NCBI GenBank assembly: GCA_004380135.1
Contig: QXCR01000022.1
Coordinates: 124,001 to 188,000, forward strand
Length of the DNA stretch: 64,000 nt
Direction: 5' to 3'
Source: Stemphylium vesicarium
Lineage: Eukaryota > Ascomycota > Dothideomycetes > Pleosporales > Pleosporaceae
Notes under the pieces: generated by a model
Databases searched by the model: none
Told to the model about the DNA's origin: nothing
What the model saw: the letters and a program-made list of their open reading frames with translations, nothing else
Part shown: positions 22,261-32,737 of the stretch, in pieces
Layout: each line of letters begins with the position of its first letter
Position numbering within the stretch: the first letter of the stretch is position 1
Position numbers and translations under genes: made by a program

Positions 22261-24958
22261 TCAGAGCAAGCCGTCATCAGACGTATCCTCAACTGTTGAA
22301 GTAGGGATGTCGAACTTTGGCGGCCAACTACGCTCCGATCGCTTCCTGCTTACCTTCTTCTGGGGCACCGGTGTCGACGTGCCCGAATCGACGCGCGGAC
22401 GCAAGCGCTCTGGACTGGGAGATGAAGGTGTGACGACAAGATTGTCGAACTGCGATGCCAAATCTTCTACATGCTCGGGGGTAACGCTCCTCTCCATCTC
22501 CTTTCGTCGGGCCTGGGGCGCGGGAGACCTGGTAGGTTTGGCTCTGATACGCGGGGTTGCCGGAGGGTTTGGGTTTGCAGTACGAACGGCGGGTCGCATT
22601 ACTATCTTGATGTCAGATACGTCTCCACCATTCGGAGTTGATAGCCTTACCGATGTGCTCGGAAAGCACCCGCTTGCCTGATTCCAAAACGCTCAACTTC
22701 TCTCTCAGAGAAGCTCGCTCATCGCGTGTTTCTTCCGACTCGGAAGCTATAGCACGCAACAACTCGTCGTCCATATCGGCTATTAGTGTAGGTGAGAAGA
22801 TCGCGGAGAGGTCCTTGATCAGGCAATTCTCGATCCCGAGCACCGCTATATTGCTGATGAAGACAGATATAGCACTCTAGGATGTAGTCAGTACTGGAGC
22901 CCAGGTATCTCGGGTCGTAGTAAGACTGACCTTATAATAAGTTTGCATGAGATCCAGAATCTCCGAATTGGTGTAATCATCAATAGATTCCGTTAGGAGG
23001 TGCTGAGAAGGGGGCTGAGAATTATGCGATGTCTCATCGGCGCGCAGCCAGGAAGGCCTCTGAGCTTTTGGCGAAGCATCAGACTGAGTTCGAGCCTTGG
23101 TCGCGTAGCGGGCTTTTCGCAGCTCCTCAAGTTGGTGCACGAAGCTAGGGTCGTATGTTACGGGATCTTGCTTGGTGTAGGGTACCAGTAGCTCTTCCAG
23201 CTTAGCCTCAATCTTCCGCCAGCGGTTGTCGAGTTCTGGACTGACTTGCTTCAGTAGCAGCATACCGCAGGTATAAGGATCCATTAGTGACATCAGCGCC
23301 TCCTTCACATAATTCTCCATGGCTTGGAAAACTCGCTGGAGATGGTACTTGGCAAGTTCGCCCCAAATCTTAGACTGCTCCCGGAATACCTCGGCAATGA
23401 CCCCGGGGTTCACGAGCGAAGGTAGTCCAGATTGCCGGCTCCGCCTGACACATTCTCCGATATGCGATTCCAAAAAGTCCTCACGGCTGATAACTTCAGG
23501 TTCCAGAAACTCGCTGTCATATTCTGATACAGCTTCGGGGCAACCGCTGCGTGATACAGGAACAGAAAAGCTGTGCGTAGGTACGATATCCCGGGTATGA
23601 CCTTTCGTATACATGGTCTGGGCAAACGCGATGTTCAAGTTCTGCACCTCTGTGCGCAATCGGGTGTGTGCTGCTTCAGTGGGCGAGGATAGCGAGAAGA
23701 AAGGGTTACTATAGATACCTCGGAGTGCATCATTGGTAAGCCCCTGAAACTTTTCCGCATGCCCGGTCAGATAGATGCGTTGCTGATGGGTAGTATCGCG
23801 CGCAGTGCCCAATGCTCTCAAACCAGCCTCGGTAGTTGCTATGGCGTCTTGCACAGCTGTGACAAGCGAAGGCAGCTCTTTGCTAATGTGCTCAAGGAGG
23901 ACCCTGGACAGCTTTACCCTCAGAGATACGATGCCAAGATCTTGTGAGGGGAGAGATGACCATATACCATTGGCGAAGAATTTGCGCTCGGCTTCGTCGC
24001 GTACCTCAGGACTAGCATCTTGTATCGTGAAGTCTCGGTTCCGCACTACGTGCCATTGATGCTTCAGCCAAATGCGCTCGTTCTTTGCCAGCTTTACCAC
24101 CCCTTTCTCGATATCGCTACCAGGGACAAGCCGGTCAGGCTTCGTGAGGATACCAAGTGTGCGCGAATATCTGGGATCAAAAGTCTTGAGATGTCGGAGC
24201 ACTCTGTGACACTCCGCATCGATGTTTGAGTCCATCACGGCGAGTATGATCGATTTCTCATCTTTCATGTAACTCGTCACCAGCTCGACGATCCTTTCTG
24301 CCGCATCGCCTCCATTGAGTTCGGTCTCAATCAAGCCAGGAAGATCGACAATGGTCAGTGAGGGAAGCTCTGGGCCAGAGTATTGAACTCTCAAGACATC
24401 TTCAAAGATCGATTTGTGCTTTCCTTTCGCGCCGCGCATCATCTTCTCTTCGGCCTGCTTCGTAACAGACAAAAATTCGAAGCTCTCACGGGAAGAGAAA
24501 GACTGCCTGAACTTTGCCAGATCCCGCCGTTCTTGATCCGTTCTCGACTTGCCAGGCGTGATGGTGCACATGATCTCCACATGAGCTTCTCTTCGGAGGA
24601 CGACCTCAGTGGCGAAGTTGGTGCACATCCCCTCCCCAGTTGGAAATCGAAGGCGAGTCAAGGCCTCAAGTAGAGAGCTCTTACCAGTGGACTGATCACC
24701 GCACACGATCAACTGAGGCAGACTGATACCATGATGGCCAAGGCCTTGGCTTCGGAGCTCATCAATCTTGTCGAGCAGCTCTGCTTGTTGTGGAGTTTGA
24801 AGTTGTTCCAACATGTCGCTGTCTGGCTGTGCCATGGTGTTGGTCCTGGAAGCTGCTTCGAAGAAGATTGGTGAAGTTGGTGAAGTTGGTGAAGTTGGTG
24901 AAGTTGGTGAAGTTGGTGAAGTTGGTGAAGTTGGTGAAGTTGGTGAAGTTGGTTGCAT
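22261..24958 (-). CDS. Dynamin-like GTPase with GTPase effector domain
   Basis: Large GTPase of the fungal Mx/dynamin-like group, probably acting in membrane remodelling. Exons 24958-22931, 22876-22651 and 22601-22261 join to 865 codons (864 aa); introns are 54 and 49 nt. The G motifs are complete: GDQSTGKSS at about 87-95, switch-1 Thr near 113, DLPG at 205-208 and TKPD at 272-275. A helical stalk follows, then a GED-like segment in exon 2 (NIAVLGIENCLIKDL...DELLRAIASESEE). The C-terminal 110 residues are Pro/Ser/Arg-rich and probably disordered. There is no PH domain. Between the first ATG (24958) and a second one (24835, MAQPDSD) lie nine Thr-Ser-Pro triplets encoded by a 9-bp tandem repeat. 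Homologues usually begin close to the second ATG, so the repeat may be leader or an N-terminal extension. Confidence 0.87.
24873..24953. repeat. Minisatellite, nine copies of a 9-bp unit
   Basis: GAAGTTGGT is repeated nine times without a mismatch, just inside the first ATG of the dynamin-like gene. On the minus strand it reads Thr-Ser-Pro in the gene frame. The unit is a multiple of three, so copy-number change would alter protein length without breaking the frame. Confidence 0.95.
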
Positions 24959-26372
24959 GATAATGCGAGTGAGTAATGGGAATTGTATATCCAGGACCAG
25001 CCTGAGAAAGAAGATGAGACCAGGTAGCTTAAAAAGCTAGATGATGCCCTAAAGATGGAGATGTGTAGAAATCTTGCTGTACACTTGCTGGATGAGTTTC
25101 CCAAGTCTTTTTATACAAAGAACCCAGGCGGAAGAGACTGCCAAAAGCGACCACCATCAGTACAGTACAGTGTTTGAAACTTGTGCTGTTCCGTAGGCAG
25201 CAGTCGTACGATAGCTTACGGCGCGCGCGAATATCTCTTCGAACCAGATTCTTGCAATCCTGTTCAATGGCCCCATCATGCGTCGCAGAATGTTACACGA
25301 AATCCTCTGGTAGCGATTTAGGAAGTCTTGAAGCGCCTTGCACGGGGAAACGCGTACAAAACATTTGTGTTTTATATAGATAACCAGGTTTAATGGCTTA
25401 CCTGCACGGTTTGGATATCCATACCAATAATGATTTTCGTGCTCCAGGCCAACATGTTGGTGCATAGTCATGCGTATGCGACCCCAAGCGCTGCGCAATG
25501 AAGAGACGCAGACAACATTAATTGAGCAGCGCCACAGCGTGTTTCCAGTACAGATGCAACGTGTCAAGTACCAAAGAGGACATCTGTTCAATAGCGCTAG
25601 TCGTTAGCTGTCAGTACCGCTGAGGAGGATGGCTCGCACCAGACTGATTAGAAAGCCGAAGCGCGATCCTACGTGTGGCACAGCATCCTGAGACAATCCT
25701 ACCTTATGCCTACATCCCGACCACCGCGGAAATAGAAAGACGGTGCATGAGGATAGCTTGGTACCTAAGAGTTTCTTGCTGCTTCGCCAACTATCGAGCG
25801 GAGTGGTCAAGTTAAACGCCGTAGTTGTTTATCGTTCTTTTCACTACTCGATGCAACCTCGAACAGTTCAACTAGTTCCTGTCCTTTGTCGATACACTCA
25901 CTTCTTCGCAGATCCTTCTCGTCTTTAGACATACTGCAGCAGAGTATAGAGGTGGCCTGGTGCTTGTTCGGAGCGAGCTCCGTGCCCATGCCATAGCGAC
26001 GTGGCGGAATGCGTGCCCTGTACACCGGAAACGCCTGTCGTAACGAAGATGGTCAGGCTGCTCTCAAAGGGGGCGGCCCGTTTGATAGTGACATCGCGGC
26101 CAGCGATAACGCGAGGAACGGATGAGTGGGGGCTGGAAGCTGGATACTGGGGAAGAAGGGAGGCGACGACCCTGCGCCAGACAGGATAGGCATGACTTCC
26201 GGCCCCCGCCCGCACCAAGCCCCCGCGTCGATTCTAGCTCTACCACATCATCGCCCACAACGTCAACACGAGCACTCTTGATAGCCACCGGGAGAATAAC
26301 GGTTGCGTTACCACGTGATGAGACGCTCACGCAAACCTGATCTGGTCCGCCGACTCAATGATCGACCCGGTG

Positions 26373-26379
26373 GGCTAAG
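26373..26379 (+). promoter_or_regulatory. Candidate XlnR/Xyr1 binding site upstream of GH62
   Basis: GGCTAAG fits the GGCTAAR consensus of the xylanolytic activator XlnR/Xyr1 and sits about 470 bp before the GH62 start. A 7-bp match can occur by chance, so this is only suggestive. Regulation by that activator would fit an arabinoxylan-degrading enzyme. Confidence 0.3.
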
Positions 26380-26783
26380 ATCAACTCCGGGAAACCACTC
26401 AAACAGCAAGCCATTATCTTTAACCTCAGCTAGCATCGAGCATCAACCGCGTCACTGCCATTGATTCCAGCAATCAGATTGCGCTCCGTACATCGCGCCA
26501 TAATGAACTACACCTCACGCATGTACGTGGCGAGCGATACGATGCTTCTAAGGTCTGCCCGTTAGCAAACACCTTAGGCAAAACAGCCTAAACCAGCGAC
26601 TAGTGCCCATCACATACAGGCACACTACAATCCGCTAAGAGAGAACGCAGAAGTCGAAGACGGAAAAATCAGGGTCACACTACCCCAGATAGATTGTCTT
26701 CACTATGAACCCCGGTCAATGACAGTATTTTCCCCAGCTTTTCGGCTCCAATTTTCGGCCTCGGGTAAAGCAAGTCCAGCAGA

Positions 26784-26790
26784 TATATAA
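26784..26790 (+). promoter_or_regulatory. TATA box of the GH62 gene
   Basis: TATATAA lies about 61 bp before the ATG at 26851, matching the spacing seen at the other secreted-protein gene in this window. Confidence 0.5.
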
Positions 26791-26850
26791 GAAATCACAA
26801 CGTTTAGTTTACAGAAAGCTACTCATTGCCATTGAGCCTTCACTGTCATC

Positions 26851-27985
26851 ATGCGTGCATTCCTCCTCGCAGGCGCTGCCTTCGCAGCCACGGCGTTAGC
26901 TCACACTGTACCTTTCCGCTATTCTTCCGCCTTAGCTGCCAGACAAAGCAGCGGCCTGCCTAGCAAATTTAGCTGGACCTCGACCGGCATCTTGGTCTCA
27001 CCCAAGAACGATGGACGCAACATTGCCGGTATCAAAGACCCATCGGTTATCGAGTACGAGGGCACATACCATGTCTTCGCCAGTACGGCGAAAGCCGAGG
27101 GCTACAACCTCGTTTACTTCAACTTTACGGACTTTTCCCAGGCCCAAGAAGCACCATTCTACTACTTGGATCAGTCGGCAATTGGCACTGGATACCGAGC
27201 AGCACCAGAAGTCTGTACGTAATAACCACTTCGCTGAACCAAGCTTTCAAGCAGGAAGTATATGCGCTAACGCTTCCAAAGTCTACTTTGCTCCCCAGAA
27301 GCTGTGGTACCTAATCTACCAAAATGGTAACGCGGCATACAGCACCAACCCTGACATTTCCAACCCCGCCGGATGGACAGCCCCCAAAGTCTTCTATCCC
27401 AACGGCACACCTGCAACTATCGAAACCGGGCTAGGAACCACTGGATACTGGGTCGACATGTGGGTAATCTGCGACTCAGAGAACTGCCATCTCTACTCTT
27501 CCGACGACAACGGCGGTCTTTACCGCAGCCAAACGCCTATATCGCAATTCCCCGCGGGCATGAGCGAGCCCGTCGTTGCCCTGAAGGACAACAAGAACGA
27601 CCTCTTTGAGGCATCAACCGTCTACCGCATCGACGACAGCACCTACCTCCTTGTTGTCGAATGCATCGGCGCTGGAGACTCTCCCGGTGGGCTACGCTAC
27701 TTCCGATCTTGGACCTCATCTTCGCTGGCGGGCGAGTGGACGCCGCTTGCCGCTACGCAGCAGAACCCGTTCTTGGGCGAGGCCAACACCGTCTTCGAGG
27801 GCGAGAAGTGGACGGATAGTATTAGTCATGGAGAAATTGTTAGGGACCAAGTGGACCAGACTTTGACGATTAAGCCCTGTGGAATGCGCTTTTTGTATCA
27901 GGGCATTGATCCGAAGGCTAATGCGAGTTACAATGCGCTGCCGTGGCATCTGGGTTTGGTGACACAGAGGAACTCTACGTGCTAG
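26851..27985 (+). CDS. Secreted GH62 alpha-L-arabinofuranosidase
   Basis: Removes arabinose side chains from arabinoxylan in plant cell walls; acts outside the cell. Exons 26851-27214 and 27282-27985 join to 356 codons (355 aa), with a 67-nt GTACGT...CCAAAG intron. A signal peptide covers about residues 1-17 (MRAFLLAGAAFAATALA), and there is no cellulose-binding module. The family motifs are clear: AGIKDPSVI with the catalytic-base Asp near 63, TGYWVDMWVICD, and LFEASTVYRI with the expected acid Glu. YFAPQKLWYLIYQ, directly after the intron, is strongly conserved in GH62. The length matches single-domain family members. An AATAAA at 28094-28099, about 110 bp past the stop, is a plausible poly(A) signal. 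The gene stands alone, without other cell-wall-degrading genes nearby. Confidence 0.95.
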
Positions 27986-28093
27986 GTGGAGGACTAGCAA
28001 TAGGGATTGAGCTGGTGGGACTCTGGGGTATGAAGTTCGCACTGTTGAGAAGGGGTCCATACAAGAATAGTTCAAGGGCTTGTAGAAGTCAAA

Positions 28094-28099
28094 AATAAA
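28094..28099 (+). terminator. Poly(A) signal-like AATAAA after GH62
   Basis: A canonical hexamer lies 109 bp downstream of the GH62 stop and just before the end of the convergent gene at 28141. The two convergent 3' ends are only 155 bp apart. Confidence 0.4.
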
Positions 28100-28140
28100 C
28101 CTCGAGGTTGCATACCCAATCTACTAATAGCCCCATATCT

Positions 28141-28830
28141 CTAAAGTCTTCCCTCCACCTTCTCAAACCTCACCTGTACTCCCTCCCAATCCCCTCGAAT
28201 CCACCCTTCCATTCTCTCCTCCTCAACCCTAACTTCCCTCTCCCTCCTCTCATCCCCATCACAAACAACACACTCCCCACAATCTTCCCTCCCCCTGCAT
28301 TCGCCCACTTTAGCTTTAACCCTAACCTCCACCTCCAAAACCGTCAGTCCATTAACCCGCTGGACGGGGAAAACTTCCTCAACCCTCTTTTCCACCCACC
28401 CCTCTCCCTCTAACATTCGTCTTCCCATCCACGTGACAAGCCTCACAGTCCGCATCGCGCCTACCTGCCAGTCGAGCAAGCGGTGGAACCACGGTGTGAA
28501 TGCGTCGCTGCTTTTGAAGAGCCAGGTGTTGAGTTGGAAGGGGAGGAGTTTAGTTTCGTGGTAGATTTGGCGGTTTACTAGCAGGAGGGCGAGGAAGTTT
28601 GTTGCGGATTCTTGGTGTTGACGAGAGTGAAGGAGTCGAGTTGAGAAGCCAAAGGGGACGTAGGTGCGCCAGGTGATTATCTGGAGGGGACATGAGGCCG
28701 TGAGGACGAGAGAGAAGATTTGGAGGCGGAGTTCTGGTGGTATGTCTAGGAGGCTTGTTTTGGGGAGTTCATTGTCCATTGCGGTGTAGATGGGTAGGCA
28801 GGTATTAGAAGCGTCCCGATGCGACCCCAA
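28141..28830 (-). CDS. Small F-box-like fungal protein
   Basis: The product is 229 aa without introns; the start may instead be 17 codons later (MDNELPKTSLL). An F-box-like segment, SLLDIPPELRLQIFSLVL, is followed by LALLLVNRQIYHETKLLPFQLNTWLF. That second segment is a hallmark of a large fungal family of short F-box-like proteins. The C-terminal third is very rich in Glu, Arg and Val and includes a Cys cluster (GECRGREDCGECVVC). The F-box and NRQIYHE segments resemble those of the gene at 59811-60471. A role as a ubiquitin-ligase adaptor is inference. Confidence 0.65.
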   Translation of the reverse strand: MGSHRDASNTCLPIYTAMDNELPKTSLLDIPPELRLQIFSLVLTASCPLQIITWRTYVPFGFSTRLLHSRQHQESATNFLALLLVNRQIYHETKLLPFQLNTWLFKSSDAFTPWFHRLLDWQVGAMRTVRLVTWMGRRMLEGEGWVEKRVEEVFPVQRVNGLTVLEVEVRVKAKVGECRGREDCGECVVCDGDERREREVRVEEERMEGWIRGDWEGVQVRFEKVEGRL

Positions 28831-30481
28831 AAGGAGACAGGGGAAATGCGATCGCAGGATTAAGTGTAAGGCATAACCGTCCCTTCACACAGCCATTTCG
28901 TATCGTACAGACAAGAAAAATAAGCAAATATATATAAGCGGTCAGTCAGCCCATTCATCTACTCAATCCAATGCAACCAACCCGGCCAAGATACTCCCAA
29001 TCGCCCATCACCGGCAGCCCTGACATCGCCCAACTACCCACAACGCATAAGCCCTAATTCCACAAGCCCCTTACTTACACCGACACATAATAAGTCATCC
29101 CGATATCAAAGGCACAAAGTAAAAAAAAAATCGACACGGAAACGCGGAGTGAAGTTGTTTCCGCTTACTATTCCAAGCCACCCAACCAATCAACCCACCA
29201 AGACAAATCTCCATATCGCCCGTCGGTCCTTCTACACTACACAACAGCTCTGCTTACACCGATGAGGCACCCCACTTCATCGGTCCTATACGTGCGAAAT
29301 TGATTGCTGGTTTTGCATGGTGGAATTTAATCGTTGATTACCTAGGCAGCTAGCCGAACTGTTCTAACCTTTATAGAGAACGGTTGGGAAAGAAAGAGGG
29401 TGTGAAAAAAGGGTGGTATAGAATGAGCCGTTTCTTCTTTCTCTGTGGCTTATGCGGAACGAACGGCTCAGAAGAAAGGGAGCAGTGTTTCTTTCTGCTC
29501 GTTGTTTGCTTGCTTTTATCACATGCGGTGGCCCGGAGCCGAACGGGCGCCCATACGGTGAGAGGAGGTCGCGCCTAGATCGAAAAATAGACCCGACGAC
29601 GTGGTTCAGTGTGTGGGGGTGTGCGTGTCCAAAGGCCGTGATAGCCGGTGTTATTTTCAAGCGACAAAAGAGATATAAAAAGCATGAGCGGCATAATAGG
29701 GCGAATAAGCGATAGTTTGTGGCATCTTCAAAACTGCTTTTCTTTTTGCACTCCACAAGTTGATCTCTTTTTGGTCCAGAACTAAGTGTATATACAGAGA
29801 AAATACACGCGCAACAATAACGACAACATTTGCCAGCGGTAAAGTCTACAAGAGGGGTTCGCTTTTATACGAAAGTCCTCTTTTGTAAACTCAACCATAA
29901 ATCCCAATCCTATGCACAAAAAAGCCATTTCAGTACCCCCAAGTACAATAAGGAGAGAGACAAGTCAAGCTTCCTTTGCCGCCACCCAAAGACGCGCCAT
30001 CCACTTTTTTTTTCAAAAACATTTGCCAGCCCGTACACCAGCATCGGGTATTAGATTTACGTACGAAGGGGACCTTTAGTCCCCGTGACAGAAAGGAAAG
30101 ATGGGCCCATAGGCCAAAACAAACAAACAGTGGTATAAACAAAGGAAACGAAGGGCTAGAAGGGAATCGAATGAAAAAGAAAAGGCAAAGAAAGGAGAGT
30201 TAGGTGGTATGTCGACATGTCGAAAATATTCGATCAATGTACGAAAGGATAATCAAAAGCGCTGTAGTAGGTGCCAAGCCATGCACCAGGCAGGTATCGT
30301 GAATGTAGGACAGTAAGAAAACTAAAACGTAAGGAAATTTTTGGAACCAAGCGCAAGGAAATAGAGACCGGCCGAAAACGCTCCGAGGTATAAGTAAGAT
30401 CAGACACCGAGTCGCTAAACCTAGACGCCATCGCCAAATGTTTTAAGGAAAATTCGTGGACACATATACAAGGTAAGGGGA
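28831..30481. other. Intergenic spacer with the long 3' flank of the Sel1 gene
   Basis: It lies between the start of the small F-box-like gene and the stop of the Sel1-repeat gene, both on the minus strand. It is rich in homopolymeric A and T runs (for example near 29120, 30005 and 29380-29500), and small open frames have no motif. It probably holds a long 3' untranslated region and the promoter of the gene at 28830. Confidence 0.4.
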
Positions 30482-32737
30482 TTAGGCGGCACTCTTCTTG
30501 CGGCTGAAGATTGTGCGAGTCCTGCTCTTGTCGCGGGCCTTTTTATCGGAGTTATCCTTGGTTGCGGACCGACCGGATCGGACTGAGCGTGCATCGGTTG
30601 TAGCCGAGTCATCGTCCATGTATTTGTCTTTGTAGATCCAGCTGTTACCAACCATGCTTACGCCTTTGGCCTCGGCTGCGCGGTAGAACTTGGCACCCTT
30701 CTTCATGTTCTTCTTGCAGCCTACACCCTCAGCATAGCAGTAACCAGCTTCGACGAGAGCATCGGCATCACCCCAGTTTCCGGCAATCTCGTAGCAGCGG
30801 AGTGCGAGTGACTTATCCTGGGGAGCTCCCCAACCGTTGCCGTAGCATTTGCCAAGCTCATAGATTGCAACTGCATATTGCGCACGGTGCTTCTTCTTCT
30901 TCATCTGGTCGGTGGGTTGGCCATGCTTAGACTGATCTTCGTCATCAGCGACTTCAAGCTGTCCGGAGTCCACAGCGCGTCGCAGCCACTGCAACGCTTC
31001 GGCCTTGTTCTCGCGCATGCCCCAACCATGTCTACATGCGAGACCATACCAGAACATGGCTTCTGGGAGACCAGCGCGGGCTGCGAGGCGGAGGTGATAG
31101 GTAGATTTCAAAAGCTCGCCCTTTTCGTGGAGCTCAATACCCATATCGCAGTGTTGCTGGGCTGTAACTTCTCCGCCAGCGGTGCGAGCGCGGATCGTGC
31201 TGTTGCTAGAAGTGAGCGACGGCGCTCCACGGTCGAGCGAGGCATCGCGTCCTGTTTGAGGTCGCTGCTGCGAGCGTGTCTGGTCAAAGGAACGGGGGGG
31301 TGATTCAGGCGAAGGTGGGCATGCCTGTTCCTTCTTGGGCTGGTTCGGCTGGTCCCACTTAATCTCCCTCTTGAAGAAGTCCTCGACACCGACAGAGCGA
31401 CGATCGACGGCCCTGCCACGAGGTAGGTTGAACTTGGTGTAAGTGTACGACGGGGCCGGGTTGCTTGTAAATTCGCCTGATCGACGGAAGTCCTCGCTGG
31501 CCATGCTGACGGGCGTGTGGACAGTCTCATTGGCGTAGGGTGCCATGGGATAGTCGTTTGAGTCCTGTCGCCGAAGTTGGTTGTTGTCGAAAGAAGGTCG
31601 CATGTATGCGCTCTCGTCGGAAGCCTGGCGTGATGGCCCATCGTTGGACCTTACATCCAACGACGGACGCGTGCTCTGGCGACTCATGGGCCGCGAGAAG
31701 TTGTACGCAGGGCGCGGGAGGCTAGTGCTATTTATAGAATAATCAGATGCAGCCGAGGGCGATCGGGGGATCATAGATGCGGAAGCAGGCGCGAAGGGAG
31801 ACTGCGCCCTAGAAAAGCTAGAGCTGGGTGACAGGTTGCGGTTCTGGTGCAGGGAGTCGTATGATCCGCTCAGAGACATGTCTTCGACCTCATCGTAAAC
31901 GTCACCGGGTACAGACCTAATGCTGGGTGACATGCGTGGGGAGCGATTTGAGTGCAGGGAACTAGAGGATCGAGGCGGGAGCAGGTTAGAGCGCGGCTGC
32001 GATTGTGGTTGCGGTTGCGGTTGCGGTTGCGGAGAGGCGTGCTGGGAGTCGCTGGACGGCTTCCTTTGCGGGCTCAGGAACATGTGCGAGGTCGTGTTTG
32101 GTACCTGAGGGCTGACGGGTGTAGCTTCGCGGAGGCCAAACTTGGGCTCTACTGAATCGGGCGAGTGCGACCTGGGGATGTCGAAGTAGCCCTGCGGTGG
32201 AGTGGCAGGGCTCGCCTCTGCGATGGTGGCCATGGGGCTTTGCAGAGGCCCAATGGCATACTGGGACTCTGGCTCGTCGTTGCCGAACTGAGGGTAGTGG
32301 GACCTGTGCCTGTCCGACACCTCCTGGCGAGGGGAGGCATCGGGTCGTGGAGACTTGACCGGGCCTGCATCTTCGTTGGGCGAGTTGACGGTGGAGTTGG
32401 ACAGTGAGGAGAAGTAGCCCGGGCGGTTGCCGAATTCATTCTGGATGGTGAGCGGTGCTAATCGGCTGAGGCGGCGTCCGGTCTTGTCCTGCTGCTCGAA
32501 GCGCTTTGCGAGCAGCCGTCCCTGGAGGGCGAGGGCATCCAGAGGGGAAAGTGCGGGCGGGGCCTCGCCGGTGCGCGGGCTGGGCAGGTCGGAGGCGAGC
32601 GACAGATTGCTCATGCTGGCGCTGGCGTTGGCCATGTTTCCGAGGCTGAGGTTGGTGTTGTTGTAGCTGGTGCTGGGAGGGTCGAACGACTGCGAGCGGA
32701 GGTCTAGGCCGCCCGGGCGCTGTTGTCGGTTCGACAT
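30482..32737 (-). CDS. Sel1-repeat protein, Dsf2-like
   Basis: The product is 751 aa from MSNRQQRPGG with no intron; a start ten codons upstream is possible. The first 500 residues are disordered and rich in Ser, Pro, Gln and Asn, with a QPQPQPQPQ tract encoded by a 6-bp GGTTGC repeat at 32007-32032. Sel1-like alpha-helical repeats occupy about residues 525-585 and 610-690, with signatures PEAMFWYGLACRHGWG, AIYELGKCYGNGWG and ALVEAGYCYAEGVG. After them comes NSWIYKDKYM and a basic Lys/Arg/Ser tail. This arrangement matches the fungal family that includes budding yeast Dsf2, poorly characterised proteins probably serving as scaffolds in polarity or cell-wall signalling. The related Chs4/Skt5 chitin-synthase activators also have Sel1 repeats but usually end in a CaaX box, absent here. 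Confidence 0.8.
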   Translation of the reverse strand: MSNRQQRPGGLDLRSQSFDPPSTSYNNTNLSLGNMANASASMSNLSLASDLPSPRTGEAPPALSPLDALALQGRLLAKRFEQQDKTGRRLSRLAPLTIQNEFGNRPGYFSSLSNSTVNSPNEDAGPVKSPRPDASPRQEVSDRHRSHYPQFGNDEPESQYAIGPLQSPMATIAEASPATPPQGYFDIPRSHSPDSVEPKFGLREATPVSPQVPNTTSHMFLSPQRKPSSDSQHASPQPQPQPQPQSQPRSNLLPPRSSSSLHSNRSPRMSPSIRSVPGDVYDEVEDMSLSGSYDSLHQNRNLSPSSSFSRAQSPFAPASASMIPRSPSAASDYSINSTSLPRPAYNFSRPMSRQSTRPSLDVRSNDGPSRQASDESAYMRPSFDNNQLRRQDSNDYPMAPYANETVHTPVSMASEDFRRSGEFTSNPAPSYTYTKFNLPRGRAVDRRSVGVEDFFKREIKWDQPNQPKKEQACPPSPESPPRSFDQTRSQQRPQTGRDASLDRGAPSLTSSNSTIRARTAGGEVTAQQHCDMGIELHEKGELLKSTYHLRLAARAGLPEAMFWYGLACRHGWGMRENKAEALQWLRRAVDSGQLEVADDEDQSKHGQPTDQMKKKKHRAQYAVAIYELGKCYGNGWGAPQDKSLALRCYEIAGNWGDADALVEAGYCYAEGVGCKKNMKKGAKFYRAAEAKGVSMVGNSWIYKDKYMDDDSATTDARSVRSGRSATKDNSDKKARDKSRTRTIFSRKKSAA

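Larger units (their letters stand above)
24959..26850. other. Intergenic spacer with promoters of the dynamin-like and GH62 genes
   Basis: The flanking genes diverge, so both promoters lie here. No gene is supported; open frames at 25157-25591 and 25925-26330 have no motif. Toward GH62 there are a GGCTAAG site and a TATA box, both listed separately. Confidence 0.4.

Noticed and set aside
11484..28830. Secondary-metabolite or wall-degradation gene cluster
   Set aside because: The aldolase, GH62 and secreted LVIVD genes are many kilobases apart, with unrelated genes and empty spacers between them. No polyketide synthase, NRPS, P450 or cluster regulator is present.
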